DNA of 64,000 nt from Azospirillum brasilense (lineage in GTDB: Bacteria; Pseudomonadota; Alphaproteobacteria; Azospirillales; Azospirillaceae). Position numbers and translations under genes: made by a program. Positions 36,886-45,908 of this stretch are shown in pieces. The DNA is taken from NCBI RefSeq assembly GCF_005222205.1, contig NZ_CP032346.1:558001-622000 (forward strand), written 5' to 3'. Within the stretch, counting starts at the first letter, position 1, and each line of letters starts with the position of its first letter. The notes under the pieces were generated by a model. The model saw only the letters and a program-made list of their open reading frames with translations. It ran no database searches and was not told the origin of the DNA.

Positions 36886-37839
36886 TCAGGGCGTCGGGTT
36901 GGCGGCCGGCGCCGCGTTTTCCGCCGGCGCGTTGCGGCGCAGCCGGTTCTCGCCCAGGAACAGCAAGATGGGGGCGGCGATGAAGATGGACGAGGAGGTC
37001 GCCAGGAAAATGCCGAAGATCAGCACGATGCCGAAGTCCTGCAGCGCCTCGCCGCCGAAGAAAGCCAGCGGCAGGATCGACAGCAGAGTCGACATGGAGG
37101 TGCCCAGCGTGCGGTTCAGCGTCTCGTTGATCGAGCGGTCGATCAGCTCGCGCAGCGGCATCTTCTTGTAGATGCGCAGATTCTCGCGCATGCGGTCATA
37201 AACCACGACCTTGTCGTTGGTCGAATAGCCCATGATCGTCAGGATCGCGGCGATGGCCGTCAGGTTGAACTGCATTCCTGTGATCGCGTAGAAGCCGACC
37301 ACCTTCGTCACGTCCAGCAGCAGCGTCACGATGGCGCCGAAGCCGAACTGCCATTCGAAGCGGAACCAGATGTAGACGAGCATCGCCAGCAGCGCGAGGC
37401 CGAGCGCCAGCATGCCGTTGAAGAACAGCTCGCCGCTGACCGAGGCCCCGACCGCCTCGACGCGGCGCACGGTGGTGCCGGGAATCTCCTGGGCGAGCGT
37501 GGCCCTCACCTTGTCGGCGGCCACCTGCTGGGCCGCGTCGTCGCCCGGCTGGCGCTCCAGCCGGATCAGCACGTCCTGGGGCGAGCCGAACTCCTGCAAC
37601 GCCACCTGGCCCATGTTGAGCTGGGTCAGCGTGTGGCGCAGCGAGGCGAAGTCGGCGGCCTGCGGCGTGCGCGCCTCGATGACGATGCCGCCGCGGAAGT
37701 CGATGCCGTAGTTCAGGCCGGGATAGAAGAACAGCACCACCGACGCGATCGACAGGAACGCCGACACGATCAGGCCGGCGTGTCGCCCGCGCATGAACTG
37801 GATGTTGGTGTTGTCAGGGACCAGACGAAGCCGGAACAT
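36886..37839 (-). CDS. secF: Protein translocase subunit SecF
   Basis: A 317-residue inner-membrane protein that works with SecD to pull secreted proteins out of the SecYEG channel using the proton gradient. Helix 1 and its FYPGLNYGIDFRGGIVIEAR motif, then a periplasmic P4-like region and five helices; GYSTNDKVVVYDRMRENLRI and the C-terminal RSINETLNRTLGTSMSTLLS are diagnostic. Located 12 bases after secD. Confidence 0.96.
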   Translation of the reverse strand: MFRLRLVPDNTNIQFMRGRHAGLIVSAFLSIASVVLFFYPGLNYGIDFRGGIVIEARTPQAADFASLRHTLTQLNMGQVALQEFGSPQDVLIRLERQPGDDAAQQVAADKVRATLAQEIPGTTVRRVEAVGASVSGELFFNGMLALGLALLAMLVYIWFRFEWQFGFGAIVTLLLDVTKVVGFYAITGMQFNLTAIAAILTIMGYSTNDKVVVYDRMRENLRIYKKMPLRELIDRSINETLNRTLGTSMSTLLSILPLAFFGGEALQDFGIVLIFGIFLATSSSIFIAAPILLFLGENRLRRNAPAENAAPAANPTP

Positions 37840-37851
37840 GGGAATGACCTC

Positions 37852-39450
37852 TTACACCGGCAGGGCGGCCGGCCGCGTCTTGCGCAGCCAACTGACCATC
37901 ATGAGACGCACGAGCACGGTGGCCGTGAACAGCGAAATCAGGATGCCGAAGGTGATGGTGACGGCGAAGCCCTTGATCGCGCCGGTGCCCAGCACGAACA
38001 GGATGGCCATCTTGATGGCGGTGGTCAGGTTGGCGTCCACGATGGTGGAGTAGGCGCGGCTGAAGCCGGCCTCGACCGAGCCGAAGACGCCGCGGCCCTT
38101 CTTCGTTTCCTCGCGGATGCGCTCGTTGATCAGGATGTTGGCGTCGACCGCCAGACCGAGCGACAGCAGGACGCCGGCGATGCCCGGCAGCGTCAGAGTC
38201 GCCTGGAGCAAGGACAGCGCGGCCAGCGTCAGGACGGTGTTGACCAGCAGGGCGAAGCAGGCGAAGGCCCCGAACAGGCCGTAGGCGGCGATCATGTAGG
38301 CGCAGACCAGCACGAAGCCGATGCCCACCGACATCAGGCCGGCGCGGATCGAATCGGCGCCGAGGTCGGGGCCGACCGTGCGCTCCTCGATCACCTTCAG
38401 CGGGGCCGGAAGCGCGCCGGCGCGCAGCAGGACGGCGAGGTCGTTGGCGTCGGCGGCGGTGAAGCTTCCGCTGATCTGGCCGCGTCCGCCGGTGATCGGC
38501 TCGCGGATCACCGGCGCGCTGATGACCTTGTTGTCGAGCACGATGGCGAAGGGCCGGCCGACGTTGGCGCGGGTCACATCGGCGAAGCGGCGGGCGCCGA
38601 TGCTGTCGAATTCGAAATTGACCACCCACTCGCCGGTCTGCGGGTTGCTGCCCGCGGTGGCGTTGGTCAGGTTGGCGCCGTCCACCTCGACCTTCTTGCG
38701 GATGACGTAGGCGCTCTGCGCCCGCCCGCCTTCGGCCGAGGGCAGAATGTCGGTGCCCGGAGGGGCGCGGCCGGCGCTCGGGTCGGCGTTCATGTCAACC
38801 AGGCGGAAGGTCATCTTCGCGGTGGTGCCGAGCAGCCGCTTCACGCGGTCGGGGTCCTCGACGCCGGGAAGCTGGACGAGGATGCGGTCGGCGCCCTGGC
38901 GGGCGATGGTCGGCTCGTTGACTCCGGTCTCGTCGATGCGGCGGCGCACGATCTCGATGGACTGTTCGATGGCCTGGGTGGCGCGCTCGCGCAGCGCGAT
39001 CTCGCTCAGCCGGGCGGTGACGCTGCCTCCGTTGGCGGTGACCTCCAGGTCGGGCTGGCCGCCGCCGAGCGGTCCGCCGCCGATGGTGTTGGCGAGCTGG
39101 CGCAGCGCCCGCACCGCCGTGTCGGCCTGCGCCGGATCGCGGAGCTGCACGGTGATGCCGCGGTCGCCCGGGTTGATCGCCGTGTAGCCGACATTGTCGT
39201 TGCGGAGCTGGGTGCGCGCCGAATCGACCAGACCTTCGACGCGGTCACGGATGACCGCGCCCATGTCCACTTCGAGCAGCAGGTGAGACCCGCCGCGCAG
39301 ATCGAGGCCGAGATTGACCCGGCTGTGCGCGTACCAGCTCGGCAGGGCCGACAACGTCTCGCGGCTGAAAAAATTCGGCAGCGTGAGGATGGTCCCGAGC
39401 ACGCAGATCGCGACGATCAGAAAAATCTTCCAGCGCGGAAAATACAGCAT
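37852..39450 (-). CDS. secD: Protein translocase subunit SecD
   Basis: A 532-residue partner of SecF. N-terminal helix, then HSRVNLGLDLRGGSHLLLEV (P1 domain start), a large periplasmic domain, and six helices at the C-terminus including GLAVDANILINERIREETKK. Length and motif set are normal. Organised yajC-secD-secF on one transcript. Confidence 0.96.
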   Translation of the reverse strand: MLYFPRWKIFLIVAICVLGTILTLPNFFSRETLSALPSWYAHSRVNLGLDLRGGSHLLLEVDMGAVIRDRVEGLVDSARTQLRNDNVGYTAINPGDRGITVQLRDPAQADTAVRALRQLANTIGGGPLGGGQPDLEVTANGGSVTARLSEIALRERATQAIEQSIEIVRRRIDETGVNEPTIARQGADRILVQLPGVEDPDRVKRLLGTTAKMTFRLVDMNADPSAGRAPPGTDILPSAEGGRAQSAYVIRKKVEVDGANLTNATAGSNPQTGEWVVNFEFDSIGARRFADVTRANVGRPFAIVLDNKVISAPVIREPITGGRGQISGSFTAADANDLAVLLRAGALPAPLKVIEERTVGPDLGADSIRAGLMSVGIGFVLVCAYMIAAYGLFGAFACFALLVNTVLTLAALSLLQATLTLPGIAGVLLSLGLAVDANILINERIREETKKGRGVFGSVEAGFSRAYSTIVDANLTTAIKMAILFVLGTGAIKGFAVTITFGILISLFTATVLVRLMMVSWLRKTRPAALPV

Positions 39451-39486
39451 TCGTAAACCAGTCCCGTTCGCTACCGGAGAACCGCG

Positions 39487-39858
39487 TTACTTGCGGTCCG
39501 CAACCTTTTCTTCAGCCTTATCGTCGGCGCTCTTGGCCGGCTCGGACTTCGACAGCACGAGATTCACGGTGGAGCGCATGACGCGGACGCGGACGTTCTC
39601 GGCGATCTCGACCTGAAGCTCGTCCTCCGGCCCGACCTTGGTGACGGTGCCGATGATGCCGCCGCCGGTCACCACGCGGTCGCCGCGACGGATGGCCTCC
39701 AGCATGCCCTTGTGTTCCTTCATCTTCTTCTGCTGCGGACGGATCAGCAGGAAATAGAAGACGACGAAGATCAGGATCAGCGGCAGGAACTGCACGATCA
39801 TGTCGGCCCCACCGGCGGCGGGCGCGGCGGTCTGTGCATAGGCCGTCGAAACGAACAT
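39487..39858 (-). CDS. yajC: Preprotein translocase accessory subunit YajC
   Basis: A 123-residue single-helix membrane protein; the helix is FLPLILIFVVFYFLLIRPQQ, followed by KKMKEHKGMLEAIRRGDRVV, the family pattern. An N-terminal Ala/Gly segment precedes the helix. It is the first gene of the yajC-secD-secF-Mth938 run. Confidence 0.94.
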   Translation of the reverse strand: MFVSTAYAQTAAPAAGGADMIVQFLPLILIFVVFYFLLIRPQQKKMKEHKGMLEAIRRGDRVVTGGGIIGTVTKVGPEDELQVEIAENVRVRVMRSTVNLVLSKSEPAKSADDKAEEKVADRK

Positions 39859-39915
39859 CTGGAGGCTCCCTGTGGTTTGGTTCCGAAGGCGCAGCGGGCG
39901 CTCGCGGACGCGGCG

Positions 39916-39943
39916 ACTATAACGGTCCGGGCCGTCGATGCAA
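39916..39943 (-). promoter_or_regulatory. Predicted promoter of the yajC-secDF operon
   Basis: Read on the minus strand: TTGCAT (-35, 39943-39938), 16 bases, TATAGT (-10, 39921-39916), about 58 bases before the yajC start. Confidence 0.55.
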
Positions 39944-39969
39944 TGGAATAGGGGTACGCCCGCCGGGCT

Positions 39970-40710
39970 TCAAGGGCCGCGGCTGTCCATCACGGCAAAG
40001 AGAAGCAGGAAGCGGCGCGTGCAGGGCGCCACGACCGGCTCCACGCCGTGGAAGGAACGGTCGGACGGCGCGTAGGCCAGCAGATGGTTCGGCAGGAAGG
40101 GCGCGGTGCCGGCCAGTTCGAAATCCTCGCGCGGGAACCGCTCCGTCGAGCGCCCGGCGTTGGCGGTGAAGGACGCGTCGCGGGGCCGGTACAGCGCCGT
40201 CCCGAGATCGGGGCGGCCGCCGTCCGCCGGCATGTAGAGCAGCATGGACAGGAAGGTGCCGAACACGTCGGTGTGGGGCAGCATGGCGTGGCCCGCATGG
40301 TCCTCGACCAGCCGCGCGTAGACCGTCGCCGGCCGGGCCGCCACGGGGGTCTCCAGCTTGGCGGCGAGCGAGGGGAAGCGCGGGGCGAGGCGCTTCAGCG
40401 TCTCCGGCCCGAACAGGGAATCGCGGACCTCCCGCCAGACCGCACCGGCCTCCGGCTCCATGTCCCTCAGGTTGCGGTCGCTCAGCACCATCTGATAGCG
40501 CTGGGGAAGCGTGTCCATTTGCAGGAGGGCCAGCGCCTCGAACCGCGGCCATTGGGCGACGGCGCGCGCGTAGAGGTCCGCCGGCAGGGCGTCCGGCACC
40601 ACCAGATGCGGGAAGGGGTCCGCGCGAAGGGGCGTCTCCTCCAGCCGCCTCAGGACGTGTTCGGCGCTCCCCGCCGGGTTGGGGAGATCGGCGGAACGTT
40701 CTGCGTGCAT
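39970..40710 (-). CDS. 2-oxoglutarate/Fe(II)-dependent oxygenase-like protein
   Basis: A 246-residue soluble protein. The double-stranded beta-helix metal site is visible: H-x-D in MLPHTDVFGTFLSMLLYM (~155), and the distal His in SFHGVEPVVAPCTRRFLLLF (~225), with the following Arg positioned to hold 2-oxoglutarate. The N-terminal part (ADPFPHLVVPDALPADLYAR) fits prolyl-hydroxylase-like families acting on proteins or small molecules. It separates the yajC operon from a divergent ATPase gene. Substrate unknown. Confidence 0.7.
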   Translation of the reverse strand: MHAERSADLPNPAGSAEHVLRRLEETPLRADPFPHLVVPDALPADLYARAVAQWPRFEALALLQMDTLPQRYQMVLSDRNLRDMEPEAGAVWREVRDSLFGPETLKRLAPRFPSLAAKLETPVAARPATVYARLVEDHAGHAMLPHTDVFGTFLSMLLYMPADGGRPDLGTALYRPRDASFTANAGRSTERFPREDFELAGTAPFLPNHLLAYAPSDRSFHGVEPVVAPCTRRFLLLFAVMDSRGP

Positions 40711-40848
40711 GGCCGGCCCTCGGTTCGCGTTGCACGCACCTTAGCGGCGCGCACCCCTCCCCCGCAAGCGCGGCGCCTTGTCCGGCGGCGCACCGGCGGG
40801 TTAGGGTCGGCGCAACGAAACCGGAAGAAACGCCTGCGAAGGAACACC

Positions 40849-41706
40849 ATGTCGGACGCCCAGCTGCTGCCCCTCCTCACCCGCATCGCCGAGGCCCTGG
40901 AACGGCTCGCCCCGCCGCCGCCGGGCCGGCTCGACCTCGGCGGCGCCGACGCCTTCGTCTGGCACGCCGATCCCGACCGGCTGGAGCCGGTGCCCACCGT
41001 CAACCGGGTTGAGATCGACCTGCTGCGTGGCGTCGAGCGCCAGCGCGACATCCTGCTGGACAACACCACCCGCTTCGCCACCGGTCTGCCCGCCAACAAC
41101 GCCCTGCTCTGGGGATCGCGCGGCATGGGCAAAAGCTCGCTGGTCAAGTCGGTGCACGCCGCGGTGGCGCAGGACCATCCCGGCACGCTGGCGCTGGTGG
41201 AGATCCATCGCGAGGACATCCCCACCCTGCCCCGCCTGCTCGCCCGGCTGAAGGACGAGCCGCGCCGCTTCATCCTGTTCTGCGACGACCTGTCCTTCGA
41301 CCATGACGACGCGCACTACAAGTCGCTCAAGGCCGTTCTGGAGGGCGGGATCGAGGGGCGCCCGGAAAATGTGGTGTTCTACGCCACCTCGAACCGCCGC
41401 CACCTGATGCCGCGCGACATGATCGAGAACGAACGCTCCACCGCCATCAACCCGGCGGAGGCGGTCGAGGAGAAGGTGTCGCTGTCCGACCGCTTCGGCC
41501 TGTGGCTGGGCTTCCACAACTGCGACCAGCCGACCTACTTCGCGATGATCGAGGGCTACGCCGCCCGCTTCGGGCTGGACATCCCGGCGGAGCAGCTGCG
41601 GGCCGAGGCCGTGGAATGGTCGGTGACCCGCGGCAGCCGCTCCGGCCGGGTGGCCTGGCAGTTCATCCAGGACCTGGCTGGCCGTCTGGAGAAGCCCCTT
41701 CGCTGA
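40849..41706 (+). CDS. DUF815-family AAA+ ATPase
   Basis: A 285-residue protein. Walker A is NALLWGSRGMGKSSLVKSVH (~85-104), Walker B is RRFILFCDDLSFD (~140), and a sensor-like segment NVVFYATSNRRHLMPRDMIE follows, as in DUF815 P-loop ATPases. This gene is regularly found beside yajC or nlpD in alphaproteobacteria; its work is unknown. Its last 44 bases overlap the convergent NlpD-like gene. GAAGGAAC precedes the ATG. Confidence 0.85.
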   Translation: MSDAQLLPLLTRIAEALERLAPPPPGRLDLGGADAFVWHADPDRLEPVPTVNRVEIDLLRGVERQRDILLDNTTRFATGLPANNALLWGSRGMGKSSLVKSVHAAVAQDHPGTLALVEIHREDIPTLPRLLARLKDEPRRFILFCDDLSFDHDDAHYKSLKAVLEGGIEGRPENVVFYATSNRRHLMPRDMIENERSTAINPAEAVEEKVSLSDRFGLWLGFHNCDQPTYFAMIEGYAARFGLDIPAEQLRAEAVEWSVTRGSRSGRVAWQFIQDLAGRLEKPLR

Positions 41707-42979
41707 CCCGCGGCTCCATGCGGTCGCGCGGATCGACCGCCTGGCTGCCCTTGCGCAGTTCGAAGTGAAGCTGCGGGCTCGTCACCGATCCGGTCTGGCC
41801 GACCGTGCCGATGGCCTGCCCGCGTTTCACCGCCACGCCCCGCTCGACGTCGATGCGGTCGAGATGGGCGTAGGCGGTGATGAAGCCGTCCGAATGCTTC
41901 ACCAGCAGCAGGTTGCCGAAGCCGCGCAGTTCGTTGCCGGCATAGGCGACGATGCCGTTGTCGGCGGCGACCACCGTCGTTCCCTTGGCAGCGGCGATGT
42001 TCAGGCCGTCGTTGTGCAGACCGTCCGGCTTCGGCCCGAAGGTCGAGATCACCTTCCCCTTCACCGGCCAGAGCAGCCGCCCGGTGGCGCGCTGCGGCGT
42101 CGCCTCCTCGACCGCCTTCGGCGGGGGTGGGGGCGGAGCGGCGGCCACCTCCTGGGCGGGTGCCGGCGGCGGAGGCGGGACCGGAGCGGCCTCGACGACG
42201 CGCGGCGCGGGTGCCGGTTCGGGAACGGCGGGCTTCTGACCGGGCGGGCGCAGCGAGGTCGGGGCCTGCCCAGGCTGATAGACGGGCGCTCCGGCCGCCA
42301 CCTCCGGCGCGACGGCCGGCTTGGAGCCGGGCACCGGGGCGAGGACGGTGGCGGTCTGTGACGGGGACTCCACCGGCGCCCTTTCCACCGGCGCCGGCGC
42401 GGAGGCACCCGGAGGCGGCAGTTCCGCCGCCTGGATGGAGCCGCGCGACACCTGCTTGACCGGCGCCGAGGCGACCACGCCGCCAACGGCCGCTCCCGCG
42501 CTGGAGGACGGCGCCTGGGCCACCGCGGTGCCGCCCGGCGCGTCGCCACCGCCGCCCGGGCCGCCCGGCAGACGCAGCGGCTGTCCGGCCTGCACCGCGT
42601 AGGGCGCGGTCAGGCCGTTGAGGCGGGTCAGCTCGCTCATGTCCGCGCTGAACATGCGGGAGATGCCATAGAGCGTGTCGCCGCGCTGCACGATGTACTG
42701 GCGCGACACCGGCAGGACAAGGCGCTGCCCGACCTGCAACTGGTAGGGCGGCGACAGGTGGTTGACCTCCAGCAGGTCGCGCAGCGGCACGTTGTAGCGC
42801 CGCGACAGCGAATAGGCGGAGTCCCCGCGCTGCACGATGACGGCGCCTCCGATCGAATCCGGGGTGTTGGACACCGAGGTGACGGGCGCCAGATCGCCGG
42901 TGCGCTGCTGGCAGGCGGCGAGCAGCGGGATCACCGCCAGCGCCGCGACGAGGGCGCGTCCTGTCACGCCGAATGGCAC
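41663..42979 (-). CDS. nlpD: LysM and M23 peptidase-domain lipoprotein (NlpD-like)
   Basis: A 438-residue envelope protein. GTG 42979 or 42967 starts it; the hydrophobic ALVAALAVIPLLAAC gives a lipobox. Two LysM domains follow (VIVQRGDSAYSLSRRYNVPL and YIVQRGDTLYGISRMF) binding peptidoglycan, then a long Pro/Ala linker, then a C-terminal M23 domain (GVAVKRGQAIGTVGQTG, HFELRKGSQAVDPRDRM). In the M23 domain the zinc ligands read N in GLHNDGLNIAA and H in HFELR, so one or more are replaced, as in NlpD/EnvC, which activate amidases rather than cut. Overlaps the ATPase gene end. Confidence 0.88.
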   Translation of the reverse strand: MPFGVTGRALVAALAVIPLLAACQQRTGDLAPVTSVSNTPDSIGGAVIVQRGDSAYSLSRRYNVPLRDLLEVNHLSPPYQLQVGQRLVLPVSRQYIVQRGDTLYGISRMFSADMSELTRLNGLTAPYAVQAGQPLRLPGGPGGGGDAPGGTAVAQAPSSSAGAAVGGVVASAPVKQVSRGSIQAAELPPPGASAPAPVERAPVESPSQTATVLAPVPGSKPAVAPEVAAGAPVYQPGQAPTSLRPPGQKPAVPEPAPAPRVVEAAPVPPPPPAPAQEVAAAPPPPPPKAVEEATPQRATGRLLWPVKGKVISTFGPKPDGLHNDGLNIAAAKGTTVVAADNGIVAYAGNELRGFGNLLLVKHSDGFITAYAHLDRIDVERGVAVKRGQAIGTVGQTGSVTSPQLHFELRKGSQAVDPRDRMEPRVSEGASPDGQPGPG

Positions 42980-42993
42980 GCCGAACGGGCCGG

Positions 42994-43647
42994 CTATTCC
43001 GCTCCTGGCGGAGACGGAGGGTCGGACAGCAACGGTACGAAGCGGACGGGCCACAAGTCCTCCCGTGTAAGACCGGTTTCGGTCCGCCGGATGCGGACGA
43101 CCCGCTGGCCGCGGTAGTCGCCCCCCAGCGGGATGACCATGACACCACCAACGGCGAGCTGATCCGTCAAGTCCTTTGGCGCATCGGGGCCTCCGGCGGC
43201 CGTGACCAGTATGCGCTCGAACGGCGCCTGTTCGGGCCAGCCCTTCGTCCCGTCGCCGTGGCGGGTCGTGATGTTGTTCAGGCGCAGCGCCTGGAATCGC
43301 GCCTCCGCCTCGGTCAGCAGCGGGCGCAGCCGCTCGACGGTGTAGACCCGCCGGCACAGCCGCGACAAAACAGCCGCCTGATAGCCGGAGCCGGTGCCGA
43401 TCTCCAGCACCGTCTGCCGCTCCCCCAGCTCCAGCGCCTGGGTCATCAGCGCCACGATCAGCGGCTGGCTGATGGTCTGGCCGAGGTCGATGGGAAGCGC
43501 CGTGTCCTCCCACGCCTGATCCTGGAAGGGGTCGGGGACGAAGCGCTCGCGCGGGATCCGCTCGATCGCGGCCAGAACCCGGGTGTCGGTCACGCCGTTG
43601 CGGCGCAACGCCATCAAAAGCCGGATCTTGCGTGCCTCGACCGTCAC
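42994..43647 (-). CDS. pcm: Protein-L-isoaspartate O-methyltransferase
   Basis: A 217-residue repair enzyme that methylates isoaspartyl residues in damaged proteins with S-adenosylmethionine. SAM motif I is TVLEIGTGSGYQAAVLSRLC (~80), and the family motif PIDLGQTISQPLIVALMTQA is present. GTG start at 43647. The gene sits between surE and nlpD, the order seen in many proteobacteria. Confidence 0.95.
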   Translation of the reverse strand: MTVEARKIRLLMALRRNGVTDTRVLAAIERIPRERFVPDPFQDQAWEDTALPIDLGQTISQPLIVALMTQALELGERQTVLEIGTGSGYQAAVLSRLCRRVYTVERLRPLLTEAEARFQALRLNNITTRHGDGTKGWPEQAPFERILVTAAGGPDAPKDLTDQLAVGGVMVIPLGGDYRGQRVVRIRRTETGLTREDLWPVRFVPLLSDPPSPPGAE

Positions 43648-43675
43648 ATCCTACCCATTCACCTCGGAAACGATG

Positions 43676-44458
43676 TCACTCGAACGCGTGCCGCAGGGTC
43701 TGGAGCGTCGGCGTGTGCGTCAGGTCCAGATAGACCGGCGTTACCGAAATACCGCCGTGGAAGACCACATGGATGTCGGTGTCGGGCGCCACGTCGGCCT
43801 CGCCGCGCAGCGTCCCGATCCAGATATAGGGCTTGCCGCGCGGATCGACACGCTCCACCAGCTCGTCGCCGATTTTGCGCTTGCCGTGGCGGACGACCTG
43901 GATGCCGGTGACCCGATCCGCCGGACAGGCGGGGAAGTTCACGTTGAGCAGGACGTATTTCGGCCAGGGCGTGGAGACGGCCTTGCGGATGACCTCCGCC
44001 CCCCAGCGCTCCGCCGCCGACCAGTCGATCTGGGCACGGTTCTCGTAATGCTGGCTGAGCGCGATGGCCGGGACGCCCAGCAGGGTCGCCTCCATGGCCG
44101 CCGCGATGGTGCCCGAATAGGTCACGTCCTCGCCGATGTTGGAGCCCTGGTTGACGCCGGACAGGACCAGCGTCGGACGGGCGTCCTTCATGATGTGGTT
44201 GACGGCCAGCAGGACGCAGTCGGTCGGCGTGCCGTCCACCGTGTAGCGCCGCTCGTCCAGCTGGCGCAGGCGCAGCGGCCGGTTGATGGTCAGCGAGTGG
44301 CTGGCCGCCGACTGCTCCATCTCCGGAGCCACCACCCAAACGTCGTCGGAGAGGGAGCGGGCGATGGCCTCCAGAACCTTCAGGCCCGGCGCGTGGATGC
44401 CGTCGTCGTTGGTGACGAGGATGCGGGCGTTCGACAGGTCGAGCGGGTGATCAAACAT
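43676..44458 (-). CDS. surE: 5'/3'-nucleotidase SurE
   Basis: A 260-residue metal-dependent phosphatase of nucleoside monophosphates and short polyphosphates, linked to stationary survival. ARILVTNDDGIHAPGLKVLE is the N-terminal DD site, with SGVNQGSNIGEDVTYSGTIA the other signature. Full length. The start ATG 44458 overlaps the serS stop. Confidence 0.96.
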   Translation of the reverse strand: MFDHPLDLSNARILVTNDDGIHAPGLKVLEAIARSLSDDVWVVAPEMEQSAASHSLTINRPLRLRQLDERRYTVDGTPTDCVLLAVNHIMKDARPTLVLSGVNQGSNIGEDVTYSGTIAAAMEATLLGVPAIALSQHYENRAQIDWSAAERWGAEVIRKAVSTPWPKYVLLNVNFPACPADRVTGIQVVRHGKRKIGDELVERVDPRGKPYIWIGTLRGEADVAPDTDIHVVFHGGISVTPVYLDLTHTPTLQTLRHAFE

Positions 44459-45723
44459 CAGGCGGTGATCCTTTCCAGCCCGCGCATGTAGGGCCGGAGC
44501 GCTTCGGGAACCAGGATGGAGCCGTCGGGCTGCTGGTAATTCTCCAGCACCGCGATCAGGCAGCGCCCGACCGCCACGCCCGAGCCGTTCAGCGTGTGGA
44601 CGAACTGCGTCTGCTTCTCGCCCTTCGGACGGCAGCGCGCCTTCATGCGGCGGGCCTGGAAGTCGCCGCAGTTCGAGCAGCTCGAAATCTCGCGGTACAT
44701 GTTCTGGCCGGGCAGCCAGACCTCGATGTCGTAGGTCTTGCGCGCGGAGAAGCCCATGTCGCCGGTGCACAGCGTCACCACGCGGTAGGGCAACCCCAGC
44801 CGCTGAAGGATGGTCTCGGCGCACTGGGTCATGCGCTGGTGCTCGGCCTCGGACTGATCCGGGGTGGTGACGCTGACCATCTCCACCTTCCAGAACTGGT
44901 GCTGGCGGATCATGCCGCGGGTGTCGCGCCCCGCCGAGCCGGCCTCGGCGCGGAAGCAGGGGGTCAGCGCGGTGTAGCGGTGGGGCAGCTCCTCCGTCGC
45001 CACGATCTGGTCGTTGACGAGGTTGGTCAGCGGCACTTCCGAGGTCGGGATCAGATAGTGATCGCCCGTGCGGAACAGGTCCTCCTCGAACTTCGGAAGC
45101 TGGCCGGTGCCGAACAGGGCGTTGTCGCGAACCATCAGCGGCGGCGCGATCTCGGTGTAGCCGTGCTCGCCGGTGTGGATGTCCAGCATGAAGTCGGCGA
45201 GCGCGCGCTCCAGCCGGGCCAGCCCGCCCTTCAGCACCGTGAAGCGGGCGCCGGACATGCGCGACGCCGCCTCGAAATCCATCAGGCCCAGCGCTTCGCC
45301 CAGCTCGAAATGCTGCTTGGCGTCCGCGATGGCCTTGGGCTCGCCCCAACGGCGGATCTCGACGTTGGCGCTCTCGTCCGGCCCTTCCGGCACGTCATCG
45401 GCGGGCAGGTTCGGGATGGAGGCGAGCAGCCCGTCCAGCTCGGCGCCCAGCGCCTTCTCCTCCTCCTCGACCTGGGGCAGCCGCTCCTTGAGCTGCGCCA
45501 TCTCGTCCATCAGCGGCTGGGCGTCGCGGCCCTCCCGCTTGGCGAGGCCGATCTCCTTGGCCGCCTCGTTGCGGCGCGCCTGCATCTCCTGCAGCTGGGT
45601 CTGCGCGGCGCGGCGACGGGAATCGAGGTCCAGCACCGTCGGCGACATCGGCTCAAGGCCCCGGCGGGCGAGGCCGCGGTCGAAGGATTCGGGGTTCTCA
45701 CGGATGGCGCGAAGGTCGTGCAT
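44458..45723 (-). CDS. serS: Seryl-tRNA synthetase
   Basis: A 421-residue class II synthetase charging tRNA-Ser. The N-terminal 110 residues form the long coiled arm ([20 protein letters not shown]); the catalytic core has the class II motifs, including [20 protein letters not shown] (motif 2). Full length. A predicted promoter lies 34 bases before the ATG. Confidence 0.97.
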   Translation of the reverse strand: MHDLRAIRENPESFDRGLARRGLEPMSPTVLDLDSRRRAAQTQLQEMQARRNEAAKEIGLAKREGRDAQPLMDEMAQLKERLPQVEEEEKALGAELDGLLASIPNLPADDVPEGPDESANVEIRRWGEPKAIADAKQHFELGEALGLMDFEAASRMSGARFTVLKGGLARLERALADFMLDIHTGEHGYTEIAPPLMVRDNALFGTGQLPKFEEDLFRTGDHYLIPTSEVPLTNLVNDQIVATEELPHRYTALTPCFRAEAGSAGRDTRGMIRQHQFWKVEMVSVTTPDQSEAEHQRMTQCAETILQRLGLPYRVVTLCTGDMGFSARKTYDIEVWLPGQNMYREISSCSNCGDFQARRMKARCRPKGEKQTQFVHTLNGSGVAVGRCLIAVLENYQQPDGSILVPEALRPYMRGLERITA

Positions 45724-45756
45724 GGCTCACGGCGATACGGAATGGGTGGGAGGCTG

Positions 45757-45785
45757 GTTATAGTCCGCCGCCGGGTGAAGGTCCA
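45757..45785 (-). promoter_or_regulatory. Predicted promoter of serS-surE-pcm
   Basis: Read on the minus strand: TGGACC (-35, 45785-45780), 17 bases, TATAAC (-10, 45762-45757). The serS ATG follows after a short leader. Confidence 0.6.
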
Positions 45786-45908
45786 GAGGCGGAGCCCCGC
45801 CGATGGGAAAGACCCTGAAATGATTGGTGTCCTATACTTATCGGTGGCGTCGGGAACGCGAATGCGTGCAGAACCCCGGAATCGACCGCTGCCCTCCCCA
45901 CTCCGGAC

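Noticed and set aside
36445..39456. A 1003-residue plus-strand frame opposite secD/secF
   Set aside because: Shadow of secDF; rich in His/Gln/Arg without any domain.
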